From: JAJFUE01 sp041687335
GTDB taxonomy: Bacteria; Sumerlaeota; Sumerlaeia; MVZB01
Length of the DNA: 64,000 nucleotides
NCBI GenBank assembly: GCA_041687335.1
Contig: JAWLCE010000012.1
Span: 1 to 64,000, forward strand
Reading direction: 5' to 3'
Shown: in pieces, positions 34,366 through 46,400 of the stretch
Layout of the letters: the number at the start of each line of letters is the position of its first letter
Position numbering within the stretch: the first letter of the stretch is position 1
Notes under the pieces: model-generated
Told to the model about the DNA's origin: nothing
What the model saw: only the letters and a program-made list of their open reading frames with translations
The model's database searches: none
Program-made: the position numbers and the translations under genes

Positions 34366-36543
34366 ATGGAAGCCACTCCCAACGAGCAGATACGCGCGGA
34401 AATGCGGCAACCTACGGTCGGCGCGGATGCGGAAGCGGGGCGCGAGTCGGCGTGGTACGAGATTTTCGGAGCAGGTGAGCCCGATTTTCGGCCGTTGCAG
34501 CCCGATGAGATTGCGGCGTTGGAGCGGGGGGGCTCGACGGCGGAGGACTGGCGGCTCGTGCTGGTGCGCGAGCCCTTCGAGCCGGCCCGCGTGCGCCACT
34601 GCCGGTTTGAGGGCCTGGTGCGGATCGGCACGTTTGGCAGCGACCAGCTCGAGGCCGAGGGACTGCGGCTGGCGGCCGGGCTGGCCGAATCCACCATCAT
34701 CGATTGCGACATCGGCAACGGCTGCGGGATCACGCACGCGCGTTATCTGGCGCGGATCGTCATCGGCGATGGCGTCATGATCCAGGATGTCGGGCGAATG
34801 CTGACGACGGCGGCGGCGCGCTTCGGGCATGGCGGGCTGCTGGCGGGCGAGGCCGAGGCCGACCGACGCTGGACGCAGGTGGCCAGCGCCACAGGGCGGC
34901 GGGCGCTGGCGGCGTTTCCGGGGATGCTGCCGGCGGATGCCTGCCTGTGGGCGGCGCATCCCACCGACACGGCGCTGCGCCGGCGGCTGGCGGAACTGAC
35001 CGACCGGCATGGGGCGGCGCGACGCGGGCGTTATGGCACGGTCGGGCACCGGAGCATCATCCTCGGGTGCGGGGCGATACTCGATACGGCGATCGGGGCG
35101 CATGCGCTGCTGGATGGGGCGAGCCGACTCGAAAGCCTCACCATCTGCAGCGATGCCGAGGAGCCGACGCGCATCGGCGAGGGGGTCGGGCTCGATGAGG
35201 GGATCATCGGCCATGGCTGTTCGGTCGGGCGCGGGGTGCGCGCGCATCAGTTCGTCCTGGGGACGCGCGTGCAGCTGGACCTGGGGGCGCGGCTGGAGCA
35301 TGTGTTTGTCGGCGACAACTCGGCGGTGCGCTGTTGCGAGTTGATCTATTCGCTGCTGCTACCCCACCACGTCCAGCATCACAACAATTCCTTCCTGACC
35401 TCGAGCACGATCCTGGGCCAGAGCAACATCGCGGCGGGGGCGACGATCGGCTCGGACCACAACTCGCGGGCGCCCGACGCGGAATTGCGGGCGGGGCGCG
35501 GCTTCTGGCCGGGGCTGACGACCAACTTCAAGTTCCCCTGCCGGTTCGCTTCGTTCGTGCTGGCGGCCAAGGGGAGTTATCCGCAGGAGATCGACGTGCG
35601 GCTGCCGTTCAGCCTGCTGGCGCCCGAGGAGGGCGGGCTGACGCTGATGCCGGCGTATTTGTTCATCCATAACATGTATGCGCTCAAGCGCAACGAGTGC
35701 AAATGGCGCGAGCGCGACCGGCGAGTTCACAACCGGCAGCGGATCGTGACCGAGGCGCTGGCCCCCGACACGGTCGAGGAGATCTTCGAGGCGCTGGGGC
35801 TGCTGGAGTCATGGACCGGGCGGGCGACCGGGGCGGCGGAGGATGCCGAGGCGCGGGAGATCGGCCGCACCTTGCTGGATCAGGGCGAGGATGCACTGGC
35901 GGGGCTGGCCGTGCCGGCGGTCGGGGTTGAGAACTCGAGCCGGCCGGTGCGGCTGATCAAGCCGGCGCGCGGCTGGGCGGCCTATCGCGAGGCCGCGCAT
36001 TATTACGCCGTGACGACGCTGCTGGAGCATGCGGAGCGGATGAATTTGAGCGCGGCGGAGCTGGCGGAGGCGCTGGCGGGCGAGCGCGAGCGCCGCTGGC
36101 TCAACATGGGGGGGATGCTCGTGACAGGCTCGGCCTACGACTCGCTGCTGGAGTCGATCCGCACGGGCGTGATCGATTCCTGGGAGGGGGTTCACGAGGC
36201 TTGGGATCGGCTTTGGGCAGATTATCCGGCGGGGCGCGCGCGGCATGCATGGGCGACGCTGCTGGCGATCAACGAGCTGGATGCCCCGCCCACGGCGGAG
36301 CAGTGGCCGGGGCTGGTGGAGCGCGCGCGGGAGACGGCGCGGCGCTGGGCGGAGCGGGCCGAGGCCTCACGCCGCAAGGATTTGGAACACCCCTTCCGGC
36401 ACATCACGTTCGCGGACGCGGAGGAGGCGCGGGCGGTTTATGGGCCGCTGGAGGAGGACGCGGTGCCCGAGCTGGCCCGCGCGGAGGCCAGTCAACTGAC
36501 GCAGCGGGCGGGACTGTTCCTGGAGCGCCTGCGCCCGGATTGA
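34366..36543 (+). CDS. DUF4954-family protein with left-handed beta-helix core
   Basis: 725 residues from ATG 34366 (AAAGGT upstream). Matches the DUF4954 layout: FRPLQPDEIAALERGGSTAEDW near residue 40, then FRFEGLVRIGTF-like sequence and IGDGVMIQDVGRM. A long left-handed beta-helix (about 110-430) includes IGEGVGLDEGIIGHGCSVGRGVRAH and STILGQSNIAAGATIGSDHNSRAPD. The C-terminal half is helical. Hexapeptide proteins of this size often bind or transfer sugar nucleotides (UDP-N-acetylglucosamine pyrophosphorylase-like), but no activity is established. Not in an obvious operon; the gene 70 bases downstream may share its transcript. Confidence 0.82.
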   Translation: MEATPNEQIRAEMRQPTVGADAEAGRESAWYEIFGAGEPDFRPLQPDEIAALERGGSTAEDWRLVLVREPFEPARVRHCRFEGLVRIGTFGSDQLEAEGLRLAAGLAESTIIDCDIGNGCGITHARYLARIVIGDGVMIQDVGRMLTTAAARFGHGGLLAGEAEADRRWTQVASATGRRALAAFPGMLPADACLWAAHPTDTALRRRLAELTDRHGAARRGRYGTVGHRSIILGCGAILDTAIGAHALLDGASRLESLTICSDAEEPTRIGEGVGLDEGIIGHGCSVGRGVRAHQFVLGTRVQLDLGARLEHVFVGDNSAVRCCELIYSLLLPHHVQHHNNSFLTSSTILGQSNIAAGATIGSDHNSRAPDAELRAGRGFWPGLTTNFKFPCRFASFVLAAKGSYPQEIDVRLPFSLLAPEEGGLTLMPAYLFIHNMYALKRNECKWRERDRRVHNRQRIVTEALAPDTVEEIFEALGLLESWTGRATGAAEDAEAREIGRTLLDQGEDALAGLAVPAVGVENSSRPVRLIKPARGWAAYREAAHYYAVTTLLEHAERMNLSAAELAEALAGERERRWLNMGGMLVTGSAYDSLLESIRTGVIDSWEGVHEAWDRLWADYPAGRARHAWATLLAINELDAPPTAEQWPGLVERARETARRWAERAEASRRKDLEHPFRHITFADAEEARAVYGPLEEDAVPELARAEASQLTQRAGLFLERLRPD

Positions 36544-36613
36544 CACCGGGCGGGGGACGATGAAAGAATCAATGGTACGCACGCGTACCGATGTATTCCG
36601 AAGGAGCCGCAAG

Positions 36614-37135
36614 ATGGTTGACGAACCCAACGACGAGACGACGGACAACATGGCGCAGGATCAGCCGGGCTTTGAGACCCAGCCGGCGACGCTCGCGCAT
36701 TGGCTCCAGGAACAATACACCGGCGATGATCGCTTCGAGGCGATCGAGGCGCTCGAGCCGGGACCGCTGGACGGGGAGGACGTGCGCACACGGTTCGTCT
36801 GCAACAACCACACCCATTTCTTCGTCTCGGTGCTGCGCGAGGATGGATATATCCGGATCGGGCTGGCCACTGAATCCCCGGCGGTGGTCGATGCGGTCCA
36901 GGAGGCGGTCGACGAGAGCGGCGGTTCGCTGACCGAGTTTCTGGAAGATGCGCTGGAGATCGAGGACGAGCTCGAATACGAGGTCCAGCACTTCCATGAC
37001 GACGTGGATTATTATGCCAGCGATATCCCATACCAGCGCGAGGACGATTTGGGCTCCGAGGTCATCCGCGACGAGATCATCTATTACCTGGATGGGTTCA
37101 TGAACGCGTTTTATGACTACGTGGACGTGGAATAA
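36614..37135 (+). CDS. Acidic hypothetical protein
   Basis: 173 residues from ATG 36614, with AAGGAG seven bases upstream. Very rich in Asp and Glu. A predicted alpha/beta core (TRFVCNNHTHFFVSVLREDGYIRIGL, VVDAVQEAVDE) is followed by an acidic helical end rich in Tyr and Phe (YYLDGFMNAFYDYVDVE). No signal peptide or TM. Unrecognised; its shape suggests a small ligand- or protein-binding domain. Confidence 0.65.
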   Translation: MVDEPNDETTDNMAQDQPGFETQPATLAHWLQEQYTGDDRFEAIEALEPGPLDGEDVRTRFVCNNHTHFFVSVLREDGYIRIGLATESPAVVDAVQEAVDESGGSLTEFLEDALEIEDELEYEVQHFHDDVDYYASDIPYQREDDLGSEVIRDEIIYYLDGFMNAFYDYVDVE

Positions 37136-37207
37136 AAAGTGGATTTTAGCGTAGTCGGCCGAAGCCGGCGGGGGAATAAGGGTCGGCGCACCCCGGGCTG
37201 AAGCGCG

Positions 37208-37418
37208 GAATGTGTTTAGCGAGACAAGTGGCGCTGGCAACCTCGCTGCACACGTCTCCCCCGTTGCCACTGTGTCGCCCTTTCAGGGCTCGGGGAATTG
37301 GGCCGGCAGACCCAGGGTTTCGCTTCGCTCCACCCTGGGCTTTTGAACTGTGCCCACCCTTTCAGGGTGGAATACCATTGCCATACCCGGACCCGGCGGT
37401 CACGCTAACCACATACCC
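37208..37418. mobile_element. MITE-like element with inverted ends
   Basis: The left end ATGTGTTTAGCGAGACAAG faces the right end CACGCTAACCACATACC. The interior is close to 4875-4990, including the paired CCCTTTCAGGG palindromes and a long inverted match between CCCAGGGTTTCGCTTCGC and CTCCACCCTGGG. 211 bases. It lies in the gap between two convergent genes. Confidence 0.65.
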
Positions 37419-37460
37419 CCTACTATCCTTTCGGTTTCTTGTTTTCTTGCGAAGATTCTG

Positions 37461-37675
37461 CCGCCCCTTCAGGGCTCTGATGAATTGGGCGCTTGACCGG
37501 GGGTTCCCTAGGGTCACCCACGGCTACTTGCGATCGCCCCTTTGGGGCTGGGTTTTTGACGAAATGGGCAGGTAAGCAACCCACGGCTGTCAATCGCCAA
37601 CTCCCATCCTCGTCCAAGCTTGATGACTTTGCGTTTCCTCGGCGTCCTCTGCGTCTTTGCGGTTCAATTAAATTT
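37461..37675 (+). repeat. CCCCTTCGGGGCT-type unit joined to a CTTTGCG-type arm
   Basis: A diverged repeat unit (37461-37555) is followed by the AAATGGGCAGG linker. It then runs into TTTGCGTTTCCTCGGCGTCC and CTTTGCGGTTCAATT (37627-37669), which matches the right end of the element at 30666-30865. The left arm of that element is missing here. Confidence 0.65.
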
Positions 37676-37689
37676 GGACGCTTGAGCCA

Positions 37690-40089
<2,400 letters not shown>

Positions 40090-40421
40090 TCATTCTTTTC
40101 CTTGCCGCCAACCTGGTGCGCAATTTTTTTGGAGAGGATTCCGGTGCCGGAGCTGTCGGCCCCTGCACTGGAAGCCTGTTCATATCTTACACGAAACGGT
40201 ATGGAGCAAGCTACTATTGATCGGTGTTTGGCCTGAGCATCGGGTCGGGGTTTGGATGAGGCGGGCGGGAGCCGGAAACAGCGCGTAAACCTTGGCCTCT
40301 TTGCATTCCGTTCTGGCCGCCGGGGAACGATCAATTTGCATCACGGGGGGCGTTGGGCCTATCATGTTACGCTGCGGCGGCCACCGTGGCGCGGCAAAAA
40401 ATTGGATCAGCTGGGGCGGGC
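40090..40421. other. Intergenic region between lon and ccoS
   Basis: 332 bases holding the promoters of two divergent units. No clear hexamer pair or palindromic operator stands out, and no supportable gene is present. Unlike most large gaps in the window, it carries none of the palindromic repeats. Confidence 0.4.
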
Positions 40422-40607
40422 ATGACGGCGACTTTTCTGATGATTCTGGGCGGGGTGGTGCTGATCGCCGCCACGACCATTTTCGGGCTGGCCTGGGCTG
40501 TGCGCCGGGGTCAGTTCGGCGATCTGCGCCGCGGAGCGCGTTCGATTTTTGACGAGGACGAGCCGATCGGCAGGCCGACCGACCGCTTTCCGGGGGATCC
40601 ATCATGA
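40422..40607 (+). CDS. ccoS: CcoS, cbb3 oxidase assembly protein
   Basis: 61 residues from ATG 40422. One TM helix (LMILGGVVLIAATTIFGLAWAV) is followed by the family signature AVRRGQFGDLRRGARSIFDED. CcoS (FixS) is needed to load heme and copper into the cbb3 oxidase. Placed first in the operon and overlapping ccoN by four bases (ATGA); it is usually found later, beside ccoGHI, which are absent here. Confidence 0.85.
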   Translation: MTATFLMILGGVVLIAATTIFGLAWAVRRGQFGDLRRGARSIFDEDEPIGRPTDRFPGDPS

Positions 40608-42088
40608 GTGCCCAAGCCCTGACGCCGCATCCGGCCCACTTTGAAAACCAGAACGAGTTGAACGATCGGGCGGCGATCGACGCGTCGTGCGCACGGCCGG
40701 TGATGTGGTTTCTGGCCAGCTCAGTGGTCTGGCTGCTGGTGGGGACGGTGCTGGCGATGCTCGCCTCCTACAAAATGCATTCGCCGGGGTTTCTGGACCA
40801 GTGGGCGTGGCTGACGTTCGGGCGGGTGCGGCCGGCACACCTGAACGCGGTGACCTATGGCTGGGCCTCGATGGCGGGGATTGGCGTGGTGCTCTGGATG
40901 CAGGCGCGCCTGTCGCGGGTGCAGCTTGCCTTTCCGCGCGTGCTGACGGCGACGGCCGTGCTCTGGAACATCGTCGTGGCGATCGGCATCGGCGGGATCC
41001 TGGCCGGCTGGCACACCAGCGTGGAGTGGATCGAGTTCTCGCTGCCGGTGGCGCTGGCGCTGGCGGTGCTGTTCAGCGTGTTCGCGCTGATCTCCTTCTA
41101 CACCTTCGCCCGCCGCCAGACGACCCACGTCTATGTGACCCAGTGGTACATGTTCGGCGCGATCCTGTGGTTTCCATACCTCTACCTGATCGCCAACGTG
41201 ATGATTCACCTGGGTCAGGCTCGCGGGGTGGCGCAGGCGAGCACCAACTGGTGGTTCGCGCACAATGTGCTGGGGCTGTGGCTGACCCCGATCGGGGTCG
41301 GGGCGGCCTATTACCTGATCCCCAAGGTGATCGGGCGGCCGATCCACAGCTATTACCTGTCGATCCTGGGCTTCTGGTCGCTGGCGCTGTTCTATAACTG
41401 GGCGGGGACGCATCATTTGATCGGGGGGCCGCTGCCGGCCTGGCTGGTCTCGGTGGGGATCGTCGGCTCGATGATGATGTTCATCCCGGTGATCACGGTG
41501 GCGATCAACCACCACCTGACCATGCGCGGGCACTTCCACATGCTGCGGACCAGCCCGACGCTGCGCTTCGTGGTGGCGGGGGCGATGACCTACACAGCGG
41601 TCAGCGCGCAGGGCTCGCTGATGTCGCTGCGCTCGCTCAACGAGGTGACCCACTTCACTCACTACACGATCGCCCACTCGCACCTGGGGGTCTATGGCTT
41701 CTTCACGATGATCATGTTCGGGAGCTGCTACTACATCATGCCGCGGCTGACGGGGATTGAGTGGAGTTCGGCGCGGCTGATCCGGATCCATTTCTGGTCG
41801 GTGCTGGTGGGGATGGCGCTCTACTGGATCGGATTAACCTGGGGCGGGGTGCGCCAGGGATTCATGCTCAACGACCCGGCGGTGCCGTTCCTGGACGTGG
41901 TGCGATACACGCTGCCGTACCTCTGGTCGCGCAGCGTGGCCGGCGCGCTGATGACGCTGGGCCATGTGGCCTTCGCCGTGCTGGTGGCGCGGATGCTGCT
42001 TGCCTGGCGGCGCCGGCATGCGGACGCGGAATGGGAGCCGGAGCCTGAACCGGCGGCACGGCCGGCGCGGGCGGAGGCAGGGGCATGA
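40604..42088 (+). CDS. ccoN: cbb3-type cytochrome c oxidase catalytic subunit I
   Basis: 494 residues with twelve TM segments. Metal ligands are visible: H79 (RPAHLNAVTYGW, low-spin heme b), H220 (WWFAHNVLGLWLTPIG, CuB), H270-H271 (GTHHLIGGPLP, CuB) and H358/H360 (HYTIAHSHLGVYG, heme b3 and low-spin heme). The K-pathway and other features fit the C-type heme-copper oxidases, which have high oxygen affinity. The C-terminal tail is rich in Pro, Glu and Ala. It starts on the last bases of ccoS and ends on the first of ccoO. Confidence 0.95.
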   Translation: MSAQALTPHPAHFENQNELNDRAAIDASCARPVMWFLASSVVWLLVGTVLAMLASYKMHSPGFLDQWAWLTFGRVRPAHLNAVTYGWASMAGIGVVLWMQARLSRVQLAFPRVLTATAVLWNIVVAIGIGGILAGWHTSVEWIEFSLPVALALAVLFSVFALISFYTFARRQTTHVYVTQWYMFGAILWFPYLYLIANVMIHLGQARGVAQASTNWWFAHNVLGLWLTPIGVGAAYYLIPKVIGRPIHSYYLSILGFWSLALFYNWAGTHHLIGGPLPAWLVSVGIVGSMMMFIPVITVAINHHLTMRGHFHMLRTSPTLRFVVAGAMTYTAVSAQGSLMSLRSLNEVTHFTHYTIAHSHLGVYGFFTMIMFGSCYYIMPRLTGIEWSSARLIRIHFWSVLVGMALYWIGLTWGGVRQGFMLNDPAVPFLDVVRYTLPYLWSRSVAGALMTLGHVAFAVLVARMLLAWRRRHADAEWEPEPEPAARPARAEAGA

Positions 42089-42696
42089 ACCGGACGCTGC
42101 TCATCTACATCGGCATTATCGCCACGGTGATCATTTCGAGCGTGGGGCTGGTATTCGTGCCCGACGCGCAACTGTTTGCCCTTGAGCCGGTGCGGCTGGA
42201 GAGCGGGGAACAGCGCCCGCTGGCGCCGGCCGGCGCGATCGCGATGGGGCGCGAGGTCTACATGGATTTGGGCTGCATCTACTGCCACAGCCAGCAGGTG
42301 CGGCCCGAAGGCTTTGGGTCGGACCTGGAGCGCGGCTGGGGAAGCCGGCGCAGCGTGCCGCGCGATTACATCCACGACCGGCCCCACCTGCTGGGGACGA
42401 TGCGGACCGGCCCCGATCTGCACAACATCGGCCTGCGCCAGCCGAGCGAGGACTGGCACTACCGCCACTTCTACGAGCCGACCCTCACCTCGCCCGGCTC
42501 GACGATGCCGCCACACCGCTTCCTGTTCCGGCGGGTCAGGATCGAGCCGGGGGCGCAGCCGCCGCTGGACGCCATCGAAATGCCCGAGGGCTATCTGGCG
42601 GCAAACGAATACCTTGTGCCGACGGACCGGGCGCGGCACCTGGTGGCTTATCTGCTCAACCTGAATTTCAGCTACGATGAGCCGGAGACCCGCTGA
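42085..42696 (+). CDS. ccoO: cbb3 oxidase mono-heme c subunit II
   Basis: 203 residues. An N-terminal TM helix (IYIGIIATVIISSVGLVFV) anchors a periplasmic cytochrome domain. CIYCH at 64-68 binds heme c, preceded by GREVYMDLG and followed by SQQVRPEGFGSDLERGW and RTGPDLHNIG. A methionine in STMPPHRF is the sixth ligand. Size and motif order are normal for CcoO. Overlaps ccoN and ccoP by a few bases. Confidence 0.95.
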   Translation: MNRTLLIYIGIIATVIISSVGLVFVPDAQLFALEPVRLESGEQRPLAPAGAIAMGREVYMDLGCIYCHSQQVRPEGFGSDLERGWGSRRSVPRDYIHDRPHLLGTMRTGPDLHNIGLRQPSEDWHYRHFYEPTLTSPGSTMPPHRFLFRRVRIEPGAQPPLDAIEMPEGYLAANEYLVPTDRARHLVAYLLNLNFSYDEPETR

Positions 42697-43385
42697 TGGC
42701 CACCACGCCCGACGATGCCCACGACCCGTTGCGCGGAGACAAGGCCGATGCCGACGTCGCGCGCATGCATGCCTCGATCATGCGCGAGAACGCCGAACCC
42801 AGCGACGGCTTCGAGCCGATCCCGATCAGCCTGATCTTTCTTTTTTTGGCGCTGACGGCGTGGGGCGGCTGGTACATCTCCCACTACAGCGGGGGCTGGA
42901 TGACCCATGCCTATGACGAGGGGGCGCTGATGCGACCCAACCGGGGCGGCGGCGCGGTCGCCGAGGAAGCTCCGCGCGATCCGATCGAACTGGGGCGGGT
43001 GGTCTTCAACCGCTGCAGCAGTTGCCACGGACGCAATGGCGAGGGACTGGGCGGGGCTTATCCGCCGCTGGCGGGCTCGGAGTGGGTCATCGGCGCGCCC
43101 GAGACGCCGGTGCGGATCGTGCTGGGCGGGATGAGCGGGCCGATGACCGTCGCCGGGCAGCGCTATAACAGCGCGATGCCGGCGTGGGGTCACATCCTTA
43201 GTCACGAGCAGGTCGCGGCGGTGGTGACGTATATCCGGCAGGCGTGGGGGAATGAGGCGTCGGCGGTGGGGGTGGAGCTGGTTGAACGGGTGGCGCGTGA
43301 GAGCGCCGGCCGCAAGAACCGCCCCTGGAGCGCCGAGGAGCTGACGGCAGCCGCGGAGCAAGCCACCCCAAGCCCGATGCCCTGA
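42696..43385 (+). CDS. ccoP: CcoP-like cytochrome c subunit with a single heme
   Basis: 229 residues. An N-terminal cytoplasmic segment, one TM helix (PISLIFLFLALTAWGGWYI) and one periplasmic cytochrome domain with CSSCH at 107-111 and a likely Met ligand in NSAMPAWG. Typical CcoP is about 300 residues with two hemes; here only one CxxCH exists and the protein ends with a short charged tail. Electron delivery to CcoN may therefore use CcoO and this subunit in a shortened chain. No ccoQ follows. It converges on the end of the giant TPR gene 17 bases away. Confidence 0.88.
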   Translation: MATTPDDAHDPLRGDKADADVARMHASIMRENAEPSDGFEPIPISLIFLFLALTAWGGWYISHYSGGWMTHAYDEGALMRPNRGGGAVAEEAPRDPIELGRVVFNRCSSCHGRNGEGLGGAYPPLAGSEWVIGAPETPVRIVLGGMSGPMTVAGQRYNSAMPAWGHILSHEQVAAVVTYIRQAWGNEASAVGVELVERVARESAGRKNRPWSAEELTAAAEQATPSPMP

Positions 43386-43401
43386 ACAGGGGCACCTCGG
43401 A

Positions 43402-46400
43402 TTACAGGTTCTTCAACTCACGGGCGAGGGCTTCGTGGATGATGTCGAAGGACTGGTTCTGGCGACGGGCCTCACTGAGGCGCCGGCGCAGGGCCTGATC
43501 CTCGGGATGGCGTTCCAGATAACGTGTGGCCAACTGAATGCCGCGCTCCAGCTCACCGCGCTCGAACAGGGCATGGGCGGCCTTGTAGAGGTGCGGATCG
43601 GCGGCGGCCGGATCGGAGGCTTCGAGCAGCTCGGCCAGGCGCAGGCGGGCTTCGATATTGTCGGGTTGCGAGCGTAAGAAGCGTTCGAGTTGCTGGCGAT
43701 CGGCCGCGGGCACGCCGGTGCGCGCACCGGTGCCGGCGGGGACGGGGGTGATCGTCGAGCCGGTGCGCAGTGCGGCCAGCAGGTCGCGGACGACCGTATG
43801 GCCGGGCGAGAGCTGGAGCAAGCGCTGGTAAATCTTCGCCGCCTCGCGGCCCTGGCCCTCGTTCGAGAGCAATTCGGCCAGGCGCAGATACACATCAATC
43901 AGATCGGTTTCGGGCCCGACCTGCGGGTAGAGGTCGATATAGCGGCGAAGGACAGCGAACTCCTCGACCCCCTGCTCGATGGCTTGGCGGTAAAGGAGAA
44001 CCGCCTCCGCGATCTGGCCGGCGCGGGCGAGGTTTTCTGCGACCGTGGTCAGCTCGGCCACCACTTCGCGGGCGGCGCCGATGGCAAGTTGACCGCGCAC
44101 CAGGCTTTCGAGTGCGCGCGGGTGGTCGGGTTCGATCTCGAGCAAACGGCGACTGGCGGCGACCGCCAGGTCATGCAGCCCGCGCTCGGTGTACTGGCGC
44201 ACGAGCACGTCGGTATGCTCACAGGCCAGGCTGGATTCTCCCAGCCGGTGCGCCAGCTCAACCAGCCGCTGACGGTATTCCGTATTCAGGTTGTCGATTG
44301 CGACGATACGGCCGAGGGCCTCGAGCAGGCCGTGGTCGTCGCCCGACTGCTCGCGCTGGTGCGCCAGCCAGCGCCAGGTCTCGAGAGCCAGTCCGCGCCG
44401 ATGGGTGAGCAGGTAAATCTCGGCCAGGCGCCGGCGCGGCTCGGGATCATCGGGAGTGAGGGCAATTATGCGTTCGAGCACACGACCGGCTTCGGCGGCC
44501 TGACCCTCGGCCACGAGCGCCTCGGCGAGCGCCAGCGATTCCTCGACGGCGCGGTGCAGCTGACCCTGAGCGCTGAGGAACTGGATGAACTCCTCGCGCG
44601 CCGAGACGAGCGTGGGGTGGATGGCGATCAGTTTTTCATAGGCGCGGGTGGCCTCGACCACCGAGCCCTTGGCGGTGAAGACGCGGGCCAGCTGGAGGAA
44701 ATGATCGACCAGCTCGACCTCGTCGCCGATCCGGCTGTAGAGGTCGATGAAGCGCAGACGGGCGCGGGTGTCCTCGGGGCGTTCCTCGAGCAGCTCGCGC
44801 AGAGAGCCGATGGCGCCCTCCATGTCGCCGGCCCCGGCAAGAAGCTCGGTGAGGTGGCGCAACTGTTCGATCATCTGCTCATGGCGCCCGAGCTGGCGCA
44901 GCAGACCCACCATCCGATGGTGGGGCTGGGGCTGGGCCGGGGCAAGCTCGATCATCTCGCGCAGCACCGAGAGCGCCAGTTCCCACTCCGCATTCTGATG
45001 ATGAATATCGTAAAGCCGCTCATACTCCTCGAGAGCGAGGTTGTTCTCGCCCAGGCCGCGCAGGGCGGCGATCAGGGTCTGGCGAGTGGGCACATGGCGC
45101 AGCTTGAGCCCGAGCGCGCGGTAGGCGAGGCCCTTGGCATCCTCGAAGCGCTCGTCGCCCAGGGCGTTCTGGGCCAGTTGATGGTAGTGCCAGGCCGCGA
45201 TTTCGGGGAGGCCGGCCTCCTCGAACAGCAGCGCCACTTCAGCGCTGATTTCCTCGCGCTCGGTCCCCGAGGCAGCCACCACGCGCTCGGCCAGCAGGCG
45301 GGCCGGCTCCATCTGTTCGTCGAGGAGCAGGCGGCGGATCAGGTCCAGGCGGGTGCGGCGCGCGTTATGGCTTTCGCCGGAGCGTTCCTGATACTCGGCC
45401 AGCCGGCGCAGGTGCTCCAGGTTGTCGGGCTGGATGCGGCAGGCCAGTTCGAGCGCCCAGGTCGCGGTGCGGGCATCGGCTCGCGACTCGGCCAGGGCGG
45501 CGATCTGGACCAGCTGCTCGGCGGTTTCGACGTGGCGTTCCAGCCGCATCAGCAGGTCCACCAGGCGGCGGCGCATCGGCAGGTCATCGGGGAACCAGCG
45601 CAGCGCGCGGCGGGTGGCCTCAAGCGCACGGTCGAAATCTTCGTGGGCGGCGTGATGGTCCGCCAGCCATTCGCATTCCTTGAAGGCCTGGCGGAACTTT
45701 TCGGTGCGCTCGTAGATGGTGCAAAGGTGGGCATGCGCCTCGGGGTGATCGGGCGCCAGCGCCAGAATCTGCCGGCAATACTTGATCGCGCGGCGCGGGT
45801 CGTCGGCCGCGTCCAGGCGCTCGATCAGGCTCAAGTAATGATGGATGCCGACCTCGGCCTGACCGCCACGCGCCAGCAGGCCGGCCAGCAACTCGCGCTC
45901 GTCCTGGCGCGAGGGATCAAGCGCAAGCAGGTGCTCGAGCAGTTCGCGCGCCTCCTCGTCGCGATGGGCCTCGACCAGCCCGCGGGCTGCCTGGGTGTAT
46001 TCCTCAATCGCGGCCGACGTCTGGCCCAGCCGCTCGAGCGACTCAGCCAGCAGGCCGCGCAGCTCCAGGTTGAGCGGGTCGAGCTTAAGGCTGCGGATGG
46101 ACAACTCGCGGGCGCGGTCGAAATGGCCCGAGTCGCGCAGCGCCCGGGCGGCACGCGCCAGGTGCGCGACACCCTCGGGGCGGCGCCCCAGCGTCAGGCA
46201 GAGGTCACCCAGAGACTCGAGCAGCTCGGGATGATCGGGCTGGAGCGCGAGCGCGGACTGCAGGCATTGGCGGGCGGGCTCGAGGCGGTGCGCCTCGCGA
46301 TGGATTCCGTGCAGGCGGCGCCAGCCGGCGATTGCCTCCTCGCGCAGCCCACGCGCCTCGTAGAGCGCACAGAGCCGGGCCAGAATGGCATCGTCGGCGG

